A stretch of 64,000 nt of DNA from Chitinophagaceae bacterium (GCA_016710745.1 JADJVB010000013.1:585001-649000); one strand, 5' to 3'; positions 1-9,305 are shown, counted from the stretch's first letter. Notes: generated from the letters alone by a model not told the origin. A program made the numbers and translations.

Positions 1-308
1 CACGTGAACTGGGTTCAGAACGTCGCAAGACAGTTCGGTCCCTATCTGTGATGGGCGCTAGTAAATTGAGAGGATATGACTTTAGTACGAGAGGACCGAG
101 TCGTACGTACCGCTGGTGTATCTGTTGTGCCGCCAGGTGCAATGCAGAGTAGCTATGTACGGACAGGATAAACGCTGAAAGCATCTAAGCGTGAAACCTA
201 CCTCAAGATGAGTTTACTTTTAAGGGTCGTCAAAGACTATGACGTTGATAGGCTATAGGTATAAAGGTGGTAACATCAAAGCCGAGTAGTACTAATTGCC
301 CGTTAGCT
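1..308 (+). rRNA. rrl: 23S rRNA, 3' end (partial)
   Basis: The window opens inside a 23S rRNA gene. The sarcin-ricin loop core AGTACGAGAGGACC is at 84-97, and the conserved closing segment (gccgagtagtactaattgcc) runs to about 300. Transcription is left to right, towards the 5S gene. The 3' end is placed at about 308, just before a T-rich tract, and is uncertain by several bases. Confidence 0.95.
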
Positions 309-462
309 TTATTTTTTTATTTTTCTTCGGAAGAATAAAAATTAATTTTTTACACTAACTCACTATTTATTCCAATATGTCACTTTATTGGCTATTAGCT
401 TTTAGCGATTAGCAGTTAGCCCAGGCTAACAGCTAACACCTAAATCCTAACAGCTTACGATC

Positions 463-575
463 TTATGGTGGTTTTGCCGAGGGTGTTCACCTCTTCCCAT
501 ACCGAACAGAGAAGTTAAGCCCCTCATGGCCGATGGTACTGCACAACAATGCGGGAGAGTAGGTAGCTGCCATAT
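463..575 (+). rRNA. rrf: 5S rRNA
   Basis: About 111 nt bounded by a terminal helix (TATGG near 464, CCATA at 570-574). It carries the conserved 5S segments tcccataccgaacagagaag and gatggtactgc. It lies about 155 nt downstream of the 23S end, as expected in an rrn operon. The spacer before it has an imperfect inverted repeat (ttagcagttagcc / ggctaacagctaa, about 409-436) and no tRNA. Confidence 0.95.
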
Positions 576-959
576 TCATTTAAAGAGCCTTTCAGTTTAT
601 TCTGGAAGGCTTTTTTATTTTGCATAAGTCTCCATTTTATATAAGGCTGCCTGCTTTGTTGAAAATTGAATATTGAGCGTTGGGTATTGAAAATTTATTT
701 TACCCGTTTGGCTAATGTGAAATGTTCAATACACAATGTTCAACGATCAATGTTCAAGGGGGCCGCTCTCATGGCCGATGGTACTGAATCCCTACTCAGT
801 TAATTCTGGAAGGCTTTTTTGTTTTGTATAACTCTCCAATTTATTAAAAGCTAACTGCTTTGTTGAAAATTGAACATTGAGCGTTGCGTATTGATTATTA
901 ATTCTCTTTTATAAGCTTGTGAAATATTCAATACACAATGTTCAACTACCAATATTCAA
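523..959 (+). repeat. Degenerate tandem duplication of 5S tail and downstream spacer
   Basis: Bases 523-541 of the 5S gene (ctcatggccgatggtactg) recur exactly at 768-786. The terminator right arm, the following spacer and the block of attgaa/ttcaat words at about 593-757 recur with substitutions at about 796-959. The second copy lacks the rest of the 5S gene. The spacer itself is an imperfect inverted repeat of attgaa and ttcaat words. Confidence 0.75.
586..618 (+). terminator. rrn operon terminator
   Basis: A 10-bp stem (agcctttcag at 586-595, ctggaaggct at 602-611) is followed by a T run. It sits 11 nt past the 5S end and fits an intrinsic terminator for the rRNA operon. A partial second copy of the right arm and T run is at 805-820. 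Confidence 0.8.
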
Positions 960-1001
960 TGATGGTAAGTCAAATTTATTTAATTCAATATAAATTTTAA
1001 G

Positions 1002-3257
1002 ATGGATATTAAATACACGCAACATATTGCAGCCAACATAAATGTTAGTTTAAAACAGGTCAACAGTATATACCAGCTTCATACTGAAGGTTCCAGCATT
1101 CCTTTTATTGCCCGTTATCGAAAGGAAGCCACCGGAAACCTGGATGAGGTTGTCATTGGTCATATAATTGAACAGATAAAATATTTTAACGACCTGGAGA
1201 AACGAAAAGAAACTGTTTTGAAAACAATGGAAGAGGCCGGCAAACTAACACCCGAATTAAAAAAGCGTATTGATAATTGCACCAACGCTACCGAACTGGA
1301 AGATATTTACCTGCCCTTTAAACCAAAACGTAAAACAAAAGCTTCAGTAGCTATTGAAAAAGGATTGGAACCACTGGCTACATTATTATTTCAGCAAGGC
1401 CGGCAAAACCCGGAGGAAGCAGCAGCAAAATTTATTACGACAGAGGTAAAAAATATTACAGAAGCACTGCAGGGCGCCAGGGATATTATGGCCGAATGGA
1501 TAGCAGAAAATGAACAGGCCAGAAATATTGTACGTAAATTATTTAGGGCCGATGCAACGATTGCATCAAGGGTGCTTACCAGCAAGAAAGATGATGAAGA
1601 TGCGCAGAAATACCGTGACTATTTTGAGTTTAAAGAGTCGCTGGCAAAAAGTCCGAGCCACCGCATATTAGCCATACGCCGCGGTGAAAAAGAAGGTTTT
1701 CTTTTAATGGATATTACTATTGATAAGGAAACCGCACAGGATGCAGTTAAACATCTCCTCATAAAATCTTTCGTCCCCGCAGCTACACAGGTTGCTTTAG
1801 CCATTGATGATGCATATGTACGTTTATTACAGCCGTCGATCGAAACCGAGTTTCGGATGGCCAGTAAACTAAAGGCCGATGAAGAAGCCATCAGGGTATT
1901 TGCAGAAAATCTTCGTCAACTATTATTGGCATCGCCTTTAGGTCATAAGCGGGTAATGGCGGTTGATCCGGGATTTAAATCAGGTTGTAAAGTGGTTTGC
2001 CTGGATGAGTATGGCAACTTTTTAAAGTACAATACAATTTATCCGCATGCACCACAGAACGATTGGAACGGTGCAACAAAAACCATAAAAGATTTGGTCG
2101 CTGAATATAGTATTGAAGCCATCGGATATGGCAACGGAACAGCCAGCAAAGAAACTGATCAGTTACTGCGATCGATTGATTTTGGTGAACCGGTTTCCAT
2201 TTTTATGGTGAGTGAGAACGGTGCTTCCATTTACTCGGCCAGCGAAGTGGCCAGGGAAGAATTTCCGGATGAAGATGTTACGGTGCGTGGGTCAATAAGT
2301 ATTGGCCGCAGGTTGCTTGACCCGCTGAGTGAACTGGTAAAGATCGATGCAAAAAGTATCGGCGTGGGACAGTACCAGCACGATGTAAATCAAAACCGCT
2401 TAAAAGAATCATTGGATAAAGTAGTAGAAAGCTGCGTAAACTTTGTAGGCGTGGATGTAAACGCAGCGAGTAAACACCTGCTGACTTATGTGAGTGGATT
2501 AAGTGCCACCGTTGCAAAAAATATAGTGGAATACCGGGCAAAGAACGGAAGTTTTAAAAGCCGGGATGAAATAAAAAAAGTGCCCTTGCTCGGCGCTAAG
2601 GCTTTTGAACAAAGTGCAGGTTTTTTGAGAATTCAGAATGCCGAAAATCCTTTGGATAATTCTGCCGTGCATCCCGAGAGTTACCATGTGGTGGAAGCCA
2701 TGGCAGCAAAAGTGAACAGCAGCGTGCCCGAACTGATAAAAAATGGGGAGGTAAGAAAGCAGCTAAAGGCAAAGGATTTTGTTACAGAAACCGTTGGCGA
2801 ATTTACCATTACCGATATTTTAAACGAGTTGGAAAAGCCTGGGCGGGATCCCCGTGCAGCCATTGAAGCGTTTCGTTTTGCCGAAGGCATTAACAGCATG
2901 GCCGATCTAAAACCTGGTATGAAAATCCCCGCTATCATTACCAATATTACCAATTTTGGTGCTTTTGCCGATGTAGGTGTAAAGCAGGACGGGTTAATAC
3001 ACATATCGCATATGGCAAACCGTTACATCGGCGACCCCAATGAAATAGTTAAGCTTGGACAAAAAGTGATGGTAACCGTGGTAGAAGTTGATATCCCCCG
3101 TAAGCGGATCGCCTTATCTTTAAAAGAAAGCGGCCCTGCTAAACAGGAAGCGGTTAAGCCCGAAGCCAAAACAGCGAAGCCCGATGTAAAAAAACAGGAA
3201 ACTGTAAATCCTTTCCAGGTTAAGTTGATGGAGTTGAAGAAGAATTTTAAGGATTAG
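1002..3257 (+). CDS. tex: Tex-family S1 RNA-binding transcription accessory protein
   Basis: A 751-residue protein of full Tex length (E. coli Tex is about 770). Visible domains in order: the helical Tex N-terminal region; a YqgF/RNase H-like domain starting near residue 318 (MAVDPGFKSG); tandem helix-hairpin-helix motifs at about 496-555; and an S1 RNA-binding domain at about 637-708 (ITNFGAFADVGVKQDGLIH). A Lys/Ala/Pro-rich tail follows. Tex proteins bind nucleic acid in the cytoplasm and are linked to transcription and RNA metabolism. The ATG follows an A/T-rich leader without a clear Shine-Dalgarno site, as is usual in Bacteroidota. It stands alone after the rRNA operon and ends in TAG, inside the first bases of a repeated spacer sequence. 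Confidence 0.95.
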   Translation: MDIKYTQHIAANINVSLKQVNSIYQLHTEGSSIPFIARYRKEATGNLDEVVIGHIIEQIKYFNDLEKRKETVLKTMEEAGKLTPELKKRIDNCTNATELEDIYLPFKPKRKTKASVAIEKGLEPLATLLFQQGRQNPEEAAAKFITTEVKNITEALQGARDIMAEWIAENEQARNIVRKLFRADATIASRVLTSKKDDEDAQKYRDYFEFKESLAKSPSHRILAIRRGEKEGFLLMDITIDKETAQDAVKHLLIKSFVPAATQVALAIDDAYVRLLQPSIETEFRMASKLKADEEAIRVFAENLRQLLLASPLGHKRVMAVDPGFKSGCKVVCLDEYGNFLKYNTIYPHAPQNDWNGATKTIKDLVAEYSIEAIGYGNGTASKETDQLLRSIDFGEPVSIFMVSENGASIYSASEVAREEFPDEDVTVRGSISIGRRLLDPLSELVKIDAKSIGVGQYQHDVNQNRLKESLDKVVESCVNFVGVDVNAASKHLLTYVSGLSATVAKNIVEYRAKNGSFKSRDEIKKVPLLGAKAFEQSAGFLRIQNAENPLDNSAVHPESYHVVEAMAAKVNSSVPELIKNGEVRKQLKAKDFVTETVGEFTITDILNELEKPGRDPRAAIEAFRFAEGINSMADLKPGMKIPAIITNITNFGAFADVGVKQDGLIHISHMANRYIGDPNEIVKLGQKVMVTVVEVDIPRKRIALSLKESGPAKQEAVKPEAKTAKPDVKKQETVNPFQVKLMELKKNFKD

Positions 3258-3277
3258 GTTAATAATTGGAAAGCCGG

Positions 3278-3500
3278 GTGAGACAAAGTCTCAAAGCCAG
3301 TACATCCTCGTCAGAGACGAGGACGAGCGCCAGCATTTTTAAGGATTGAGTTCATTGTAAAATGTATTGGATGAGACGGAGTCTCAAGACCATTGCATCC
3401 TCGTCTGAGACGAGGACGAGAGAGATTAGGTTAATAATTGGAATGCGGGGGTGAGACAAAGTCTCAAAGCCAGTACATCCTCGTCGGAGACGAGGACGAG
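3278..3500. repeat. Three 50-bp hairpin repeats (REP-like)
   Basis: Three 50-bp units at 3278-3327, 3371-3420 and 3451-3500. Units 1 and 3 differ at one base; unit 2 is more diverged. Each has two small palindromes (tgagac..gtctca and cctcgtc..gacgagg). The 20-odd bases before units 1 and 3 (gattaggttaataattgga) also match, and in unit 1 they begin with the tex stop codon. Confidence 0.9.
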
Positions 3501-3525
3501 AATTAAGAAATACTTTAAAACATGC

Positions 3526-4080
3526 CTATTTTTCGTCTGTTTTTATGGTGCTGTTAAGATACCCGCCGGGAATTGTCAGGGCAGGAGTTTCTATATCCCA
3601 GATGATACTGGACACCTTCCATCCTTGTGCTGTTTTTACCGTTTGAAAGCTGTTAACACCCCTTTGGGCAACAGAGTCCATGCTGTTAATATAGGTTTTA
3701 TACGAACTTATCCGTTGTGCTATCCGGCCAAACTGATCGGTGTTTCCCTGGATCTCTTCCTCGTAAAACAGGCTGATCTTATTGGAATCGATAAAGGCTT
3801 TATAATAGTCAATGAACTGGTTAATGCCAAGCACCTGCATGGAATCCTCCCCGAAATTGATAAGGGTTGCTTCAGGGATAAAGCATTGTTTGATATGCTC
3901 ATAATCGGGTTGCTCACCGGGTTTAAAACAAATAGCGCTGTACGCATCGGCCACTGCTTTTTTTATAGCATCGGCATCAGCCGCCTGTGGCCGGTCAGGC
4001 TGGGCAACAGGTGTAGTTGCTTCGTTGCAGGAAACAAAAATCAAAAAACAGCTGAGGGCAACAAAAGAAAAAAGTTTCAT
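3526..4080 (-). CDS. NTF2-like (SnoaL/DUF4440-type) lipoprotein
   Basis: A 184-residue protein with a lipoprotein signal peptide (MKLFSFVALSCFLIFVSC, probable lipidated Cys18). The mature part begins with a Pro/Ala linker and continues into an alpha+beta domain. Its pattern is an N-terminal helix (AIKKAVADAYSAI), then FIPEATLINFGEDSMQVLG, and C-terminal strands with KTAQGWKVSSIIWD. This resembles NTF2-like/DUF4440 domains, which bind small ligands or act as enzymes. No catalytic residues can be assigned. It stands alone, convergent with tex across the hairpin repeats, and is probably exported and membrane-anchored. The lipoprotein call is firm; the fold assignment is moderate. Confidence 0.7.
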   Translation of the reverse strand: MKLFSFVALSCFLIFVSCNEATTPVAQPDRPQAADADAIKKAVADAYSAICFKPGEQPDYEHIKQCFIPEATLINFGEDSMQVLGINQFIDYYKAFIDSNKISLFYEEEIQGNTDQFGRIAQRISSYKTYINSMDSVAQRGVNSFQTVKTAQGWKVSSIIWDIETPALTIPGGYLNSTIKTDEK

Positions 4081-4286
4081 CAGTTTAATTTATGGTTAAA
4101 AAATGCGGTTGTTTTTTTTGCGGTGCACAATTAATATTGGAGTATCAAGATAACAACAAAACCGCAATAGCACGGGCAAGTTTTATACTTGTGCATATTT
4201 GCCGCCCTGGATACCCCGGTTGAGTGCATATATTGCTTCTTAAGGCTCAGTTTTTTTTATTCCTCCCATCCTGCTAATTTCACGCA

Positions 4287-6125
4287 ATGGCAGTAACCGA
4301 TCCGCAGTTAAAAAATTTACTTAGCTGTATCAACTTAGAAGAGCAGGAACAGGTGCAACGATATAGTTTAGATCAGCAGCACAGCCTGAAAGTATTAAAG
4401 GCAGAGGGTTTGGCCCTCCACCCGATCACCGTTACCCGTAAAAATTTCGGCTATGCCGATTACCCCGAGATCAGTTTTAAACTCAGCTACCCTGTTGAAA
4501 TAAATTTATTTAAAGATGGTGCCGCCATTGAATGTTTTTGCCCCGGCGAAGAACCGGTGAAAGGCGTATTGCTGAACCTCGATGGCAGGAGCGGAGAGTT
4601 TCGCTTATTTGCGCCCGATTTTCCGGATTGGATTGAAGATAAAAATGTGGGAATTAAATTGGCTCCCGATCAGCGTACCACATCCATCATGAAGACAACC
4701 TTGAATAACCTGGAAGCTAATAAAACACTGTACAGGTTATTCGAACAGATACATGGTACAGTGCCGGCAACGCAAATGGAAATGGACATTGATGAGCAAC
4801 CGGTTCTCTTCCATAATAAAAATTTAAACCCAAGCCAGCAGGCGGCTGTTACAGCCATGATCGCCGGCCACGACATGCTGATCATTCATGGCCCGCCGGG
4901 CACGGGTAAAACAACCACCCTTATTGAAGGTATTTTGCAACTGCTGCAACGGGGAGAGAAGATCATCGCAACGGCGCCCAGCAATACCGCGGTTGATAAT
5001 ATTGCCAAAGGGCTGATTGAAAAAGGCGTTGCCGTGTTGCGGGTTGGCAACAGCAGTAAAACCGATGCACTTGTTTTTGCCCATACGCCCGAAGGTAAAC
5101 TGGCAAACAGCCGGGAACAGAAAGAAATTAAGCAATTGAAAATACGGGCAGAAGAATACCGTAAGATGGCGTTGAAATACAAGCGCAGCTTTGGCCGGGA
5201 AGAAAGGGAGCAACGCAATTTATTATTTAAGGAAGTAAAAGACATTCGCCAGCAGATAAAAAAGCTGCAGGCTTACAATGAAGAAAAACTAGTTGAGCAG
5301 GCGGCGGTAATACTGGGTACACCCATTGGTTTGTATGATGCAGATTTGAGGCATCTGAAATGTAACAGCCTGGTTATGGATGAGGCCGGACAGTGTATTG
5401 AACCACTTGCCTGGTGTGTGTTTCCGCTGGCGCAAAAATATATACTGGCAGGCGATCACCTGCAGTTACCACCCACTGTACTCAGCAATGAAGCTGCACA
5501 ACTTGGATTGAATACTTCTATCCTGGAGGCTGCGGCAAAAACAATACAGCCCGTTTTTTTATTAAACCTGCAGTACCGCATGCGGCAGCCCATTGCGGGT
5601 TTCAGTAGCCGGTATTTTTATGAAGGCAAGCTGATGACAGAGGATAACTTATTAAGTGCTGCTCAACACCTCACTTTTATTGATACAGCAGGTAGTGGTT
5701 TTAATGAAGAACATGGACAGGATGGTACAAGTCTTAAAAATGAGGGTGAACTGCGGATCGTAAATAAGATCATGGAGACTGAACTTATAAACCCGTTGCT
5801 GGCTGCCTTTATTTCGCCATACGCCGGGCAGGTTGCGGCTGCAAAAGAACTGTTGCCGGCTCACATGCGAATCAGCACCATCGATAGTTTCCAGGGGCAG
5901 GAGCAGCATACCATCATTTTATCGCTGGTAAGAAGCAACGATGATGGCATCATTGGTTTTTTAAAAGATTACCGCCGCATGAATGTGGCGCTCACCAGGG
6001 CCAAAGAGCAGCTTTATGTAATCGGCGACAGCGCCACCCTGGGCAACGATGCTTTCTTTATCGCCTTTTTAAAATATGTGGAAGAGTTTGGAAATTACAG
6101 AACGGTGTGGGAATGGGAGTTATAA
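4287..6125 (+). CDS. Superfamily 1 (Upf1/IGHMBP2-like) AAA helicase
   Basis: A 612-residue ATP-dependent helicase. Walker A GPPGTGKTTT is at about residues 202-211, Walker B DEAGQ at about 365, followed by the motif III-like GDHLQLPPTV, motif IV-like LNLQYRMRQPI, and motifs V/VI (STIDSFQGQEQ and NVALTRAKEQLYVIGD near the C-terminus). This order matches the SF1B Upf1/IGHMBP2/Sen1 group, which unwinds RNA or DNA 5' to 3'. The N-terminal 180 residues probably form the beta-barrel and stalk. The gene stands alone and converges on the DUF1826 gene 30 bp away. Its last 135 coding bases exist again at 7172-7306. Confidence 0.9.
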   Translation: MAVTDPQLKNLLSCINLEEQEQVQRYSLDQQHSLKVLKAEGLALHPITVTRKNFGYADYPEISFKLSYPVEINLFKDGAAIECFCPGEEPVKGVLLNLDGRSGEFRLFAPDFPDWIEDKNVGIKLAPDQRTTSIMKTTLNNLEANKTLYRLFEQIHGTVPATQMEMDIDEQPVLFHNKNLNPSQQAAVTAMIAGHDMLIIHGPPGTGKTTTLIEGILQLLQRGEKIIATAPSNTAVDNIAKGLIEKGVAVLRVGNSSKTDALVFAHTPEGKLANSREQKEIKQLKIRAEEYRKMALKYKRSFGREEREQRNLLFKEVKDIRQQIKKLQAYNEEKLVEQAAVILGTPIGLYDADLRHLKCNSLVMDEAGQCIEPLAWCVFPLAQKYILAGDHLQLPPTVLSNEAAQLGLNTSILEAAAKTIQPVFLLNLQYRMRQPIAGFSSRYFYEGKLMTEDNLLSAAQHLTFIDTAGSGFNEEHGQDGTSLKNEGELRIVNKIMETELINPLLAAFISPYAGQVAAAKELLPAHMRISTIDSFQGQEQHTIILSLVRSNDDGIIGFLKDYRRMNVALTRAKEQLYVIGDSATLGNDAFFIAFLKYVEEFGNYRTVWEWEL

Positions 6126-6155
6126 TTACTATCCAGATTTACTTTTTAATTTATT

Positions 6156-6854
6156 TCAACAGATCATCAATAGACGGTGCTGCCCTGCTTTTTCCTTTGG
6201 GGCACGGTGAACACAAGGAAGCACCTGGCTCTTGGGATGGTCAACCGCCAACCTCCATAAGTTACCCAGGCCTAAATTAACAGGGCTTGCTGCAGGTATA
6301 GCCTGGTAGTGCAAATCAAAGAAATGCTCACTTAAAAAAGATTCAAATCCTTCGGCTGCTCCATCATATAGCTTTTTGAGTTCATCACGTATTTCGGGCA
6401 CAAGCACTTTTTGCCGGGCTTGTAAATTCGGCAATAGTTCACTTGGCTCGCCATAGTAAGTGCATAAAAAAGTATCGGTGGCAACCGGAGAGCTATCAAT
6501 ATGAAAAGAATAAACATCCGTTGGAAAAAACGGGTAGCCCTCATCGCTCTCATAGCACCTTATTATATTGAGCGTTGGCGATGCACCATGCGCTTTCAAC
6601 AGCTTAAAATCAGCTAACAACGTATTACGAGCAAGCTGCCCGTGCTCACTTAACTTTAGTGCAAGAAGATCTTCCTCATCAAGCACCACAATATTTTCGG
6701 TAAGCGTTACCTTATTAACAATCTCTGCAAAATTACCTGTTAATTTACGGGCCCAGCAAATCGCATTCCTGTCCCCATGAAAAGGCGTGGAAACAAGGTC
6801 GTCAAAATTACTGACACAATTATTTTGATGCTCTGTATCAGATAAATTGATCAT
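6156..6854 (-). CDS. DUF1826 family protein
   Basis: A 232-residue cytosolic protein recognised as DUF1826 from its central FHIDSS...FLCTYYGEPSE block and its C-terminal LGNLWRLAVDHP...CVHRAP block. Function is unknown. The HxD pair (about residue 116) and a later histidine (CVHRAP) resemble a metal-binding arrangement, but this is only a suggestion. The gene sits between two copies of the helicase 3' end and may have arrived with that duplication. A near -7 box (TACCTTCG, one mismatch to TAnnTTTG) lies about 35 bp upstream on the minus strand. Domain assignment is from memory of the family. Confidence 0.75.
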   Translation of the reverse strand: MINLSDTEHQNNCVSNFDDLVSTPFHGDRNAICWARKLTGNFAEIVNKVTLTENIVVLDEEDLLALKLSEHGQLARNTLLADFKLLKAHGASPTLNIIRCYESDEGYPFFPTDVYSFHIDSSPVATDTFLCTYYGEPSELLPNLQARQKVLVPEIRDELKKLYDGAAEGFESFLSEHFFDLHYQAIPAASPVNLGLGNLWRLAVDHPKSQVLPCVHRAPKEKAGQHRLLMIC

Positions 6855-7171
6855 GATAGTGTAAATAAAAATAAAATCGTTTAGCGAAGGTATAATTTTT
6901 TAACAGCCTGTTGGTTTTTGGTGAAAGGGTTGCACCAACAAAGGTAAAAATCTTATGAATATAATTGAATGTACCTGGTTTAATCTCCTACACTTTTGAG
7001 CTGCCGCTGTCTGGTCTTTTGACCAACAGCGATTTGAATTGTGTTGTTATAATTTTTTTGTTTAAGCATTATGCTATCGCTTATCGCCGGTGGTGATAAC
7101 ACCAGCCGGCGGCGTGAGTTGGGTTTTCAGTTCGCTTGCGTATGTTTTACTTAACACCAACGTGGGCGGAG
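6855..7171. other. Intergenic, 317 nt, no gene seen
   Basis: Upstream region of the DUF1826 gene up to the helicase relic. It contains an imperfect hairpin (ccggtggtg / caccagccgg, 7087-7110) and no convincing coding potential. Confidence 0.5.
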
Positions 7172-7312
7172 GTAGCGCTCACCCGGGCCAAAGAGCAGCT
7201 TTATGTAATCGGCGACAGCGCCACCCTGGGCAACGATGCTTTCTTTATTGCCTTTTTAAAATATGTGGAGGAGTTTGGAAATTACAGAACGGTGTGGGAA
7301 TGGGAGATGTGA
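7172..7312 (+). pseudogene. 3'-end relic of the helicase gene
   Basis: Bases 7172-7306 match the helicase 3' end (5985-6119) over 135 bp without gaps, with four substitutions. In the helicase frame all four are synonymous (GTG/GTA, AGG/CGG, ATC/ATT, GAA/GAG), so the relic still encodes the last 45 residues (ending VWEWE), then Met and a TGA stop at 7310-7312. An ATG at 7142 in the same frame would give a 56-codon ORF with unrelated first residues. It is probably not functional. Confidence 0.9.
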
Positions 7313-7560
7313 TTGCTTCGAAGGGTTGCCGGTTTAAACTGTTATGTTTTTGAGTTGCTGCTACAACCCTTGTCCCGATTATTTCGGGAGGCTCCAAACA
7401 TCAAAAATCTAAATGGGGCATTTTTTTATTTCGCTTGAGCGTTTCTTCACTGGTACCTATTTGTGTAAAATTGAGTTGATTCTTGTATACTTCAACATTC
7501 AATATTTCTCCGGGAGGATCCGTGGGGTGTTCGATATCAGTATGAAATAATTCGATGAAT

Positions 7561-8748
7561 TTAAATTTGATTTAACCCTTTTTCCTTATTTCCATACAAA
7601 GCAAGCAATCCCATCAGCGGGCCTGCCGCCAGCACCATATACAGGTATACCGGGTTCATCAAATCCTGTAAAAAATTGAGTAATTGAATACTGATGATCG
7701 TTATGGCAAAGCCAATGCAATTGACTATGGTGAGTGCTGTTCCTTTTGATTCGGCTTTAGCCTGTTGAGCAACCAGTGTTGAAAATAGCGGAGAGTCTGC
7801 GATCACTACCATTCCCCAAAAGATCATAAAACAAACCAATAGGGTGGACGACTGAATTTGAATAAACAAAGGAGAAAGAACACAGCACAGGCCCGACAGA
7901 AAAAGTGCCGTACCCGCAGTATTTTTAGTGCCGAATTTTTGAGCAAGGTATCCGCCGGCAATACAGGCCAATCCGCCACTTCCAATGATCAAAAAAGAAT
8001 AAAGAGAAATACCTAGTTGATTACCCGGGTAAAGCTTTTGATTTGTAAGCAGGATAACCGGAACAAAGGTCCAGAATGCATATAGCTCCCACATATGCCC
8101 GAAATATCCAAATGCGGCCGACCGGAAACTGCGGTTGTTAAATACTTTTAAAAAACTGCTCAACTCCACTTTTTGGCAGGGCTTACGGAACGGGCCATTG
8201 GGTACTAGCCAAAACATAAGCAATCCGCCAATGGCTGCTATTGATGAGGTGGCCACCATTAATATTGTCCAGGAAATAGTGTCGGTAATACCTCTTAATA
8301 AATGAGGAAAAGCGGTACCAAGCACAAGCGCGCCTACTAAAAATCCCAGTGATCTGCCAAGTCCTTTATCGAAATAGTCGGCCGCTATCTTCATACCAAC
8401 AGGATAGATACCCGCCAGAAAAAAACCGGTAAAAAAGCGGAAGATCATCAAACTGGAAAAACCATTCCATTCAAAAATGATACCGGCATTACACAAAGCA
8501 CCGGCTAACGCACTGATAAAAAATACCCGGGATGGTGGATACCGGTCGGCAATGGTAAGCAAGGCAAAGAGTAAGGTGCCGGCAATAAAACCTAATTGCA
8601 CTGCTGATGTAAGATGCCCGAGTGCATTGGGTTGAAGTTGAAAATGAGTAACCAGGTTGCCGATTACGGCATTACCCGCAAACCAAAGTGAGGTGCAGCA
8701 AAATTGAGAAAAAACAATAATGGGCAGTATCCGCCTGGAGATGCTCAT
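7561..8748 (-). CDS. MFS transporter
   Basis: A 395-residue integral inner-membrane protein with about 12 hydrophobic segments and the usual MFS length. It starts MSISRRILPIIVFSQFCCTS. The first cytosolic loop (TIADRYPPSR) matches the MFS motif A position (DRxGRR-like) in weakened form. It lacks the long central loop of some families and ends in a short charged tail (GNKEKGLNQI). The substrate cannot be read from the sequence; drugs, sugars or organic acids are all possible. It lies 64 bp downstream of a small gene on the same strand, so the two may be co-transcribed. Confidence 0.9.
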   Translation of the reverse strand: MSISRRILPIIVFSQFCCTSLWFAGNAVIGNLVTHFQLQPNALGHLTSAVQLGFIAGTLLFALLTIADRYPPSRVFFISALAGALCNAGIIFEWNGFSSLMIFRFFTGFFLAGIYPVGMKIAADYFDKGLGRSLGFLVGALVLGTAFPHLLRGITDTISWTILMVATSSIAAIGGLLMFWLVPNGPFRKPCQKVELSSFLKVFNNRSFRSAAFGYFGHMWELYAFWTFVPVILLTNQKLYPGNQLGISLYSFLIIGSGGLACIAGGYLAQKFGTKNTAGTALFLSGLCCVLSPLFIQIQSSTLLVCFMIFWGMVVIADSPLFSTLVAQQAKAESKGTALTIVNCIGFAITIISIQLLNFLQDLMNPVYLYMVLAAGPLMGLLALYGNKEKGLNQI

Positions 8749-8812
8749 AACATTTTTATTGTAAGTTTTTTGCTGCCAAATGCCGACTATTTTTTTAATG
8801 AGCTTTAGCTGC

Positions 8813-9145
8813 CTATGCGGGCAAATCGGTGTTAAATTCTTTCTTCAACACGGCAGCCACTTCATCCCTTAATCGTCCCTGGGCACCCGATGCAATCATA
8901 AAGGCGATCAATCCACCAAACAGCGCCCTGGCCATAGTGGATGGAATGGTTTTGATGATCGTGAGTCTGTTTTTTTTCGGGAAGATCCGGATCCATAAGC
9001 CCACATAGGCTGATTTATACACCTGGATATACTCAAATTTGGCCACCGGGTTTTTCTTCAATTCAATTTTATAACCCGGAAATTTTTCGGTTAATACCCG
9101 CATCATGGATTCAAAGTTGATGGAGTCGTTTAATACAAGATTCAT
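8813..9145 (-). CDS. Hypothetical protein with one hydrophobic segment
   Basis: A 110-residue protein that I do not recognise. It has a soluble N-terminal part with predicted strands (YKIELKKNPVAKFEYIQVYK, then LWIRIFPKKNRLTIIKT), one hydrophobic Ala/Gly-rich stretch at about residues 73-87 (ALFGGLIAFMIASGA), and a charged helix with Asp/Glu/Lys at the C-terminus. This could be a peripheral or single-pass membrane protein. It lies upstream of the MFS gene on the same strand. Function unknown. Confidence 0.7.
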   Translation of the reverse strand: MNLVLNDSINFESMMRVLTEKFPGYKIELKKNPVAKFEYIQVYKSAYVGLWIRIFPKKNRLTIIKTIPSTMARALFGGLIAFMIASGAQGRLRDEVAAVLKKEFNTDLPA

Positions 9146-9260
9146 AAGCGGTTGTTTTTAGGTATTTCAAATATATACATTTTTATAAGCTTTTATGGTA
9201 TACAGCCCTGGATGATCGCTTATCATGGGCAGTATATATGGACTGCAGGGTTCGGGTTAC

Positions 9261-9305
9261 AAAAAAAAGATGACATCTTTTTTAAGAAAGATGTCATCTT
9301 TTTTT
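9261..9305. terminator. Bidirectional hairpin built on GATGACATC
   Basis: A long hairpin (aaaaagatgacatctttttt / aaagatgtcatcttttttt) with A and T tracts on both flanks, just past the M49 peptidase stop on the minus strand. It would work as an intrinsic terminator. The same stem recurs at 41130-41166. Confidence 0.8.

Noticed and set aside
309..462. tRNA in the 23S-5S spacer
   Set aside because: No cloverleaf or T-loop sequence; only an inverted repeat is present.
3451..4134. Long open frame on the plus strand opposite the NTF2-like lipoprotein
   Set aside because: The minus-strand gene has a signal peptide and family-like sequence; the plus frame is an antisense shadow that crosses repeat DNA.
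7090..7353. 87-residue open frame over the helicase relic
   Set aside because: It reads the relic in the wrong frame; the helicase frame is the meaningful one.
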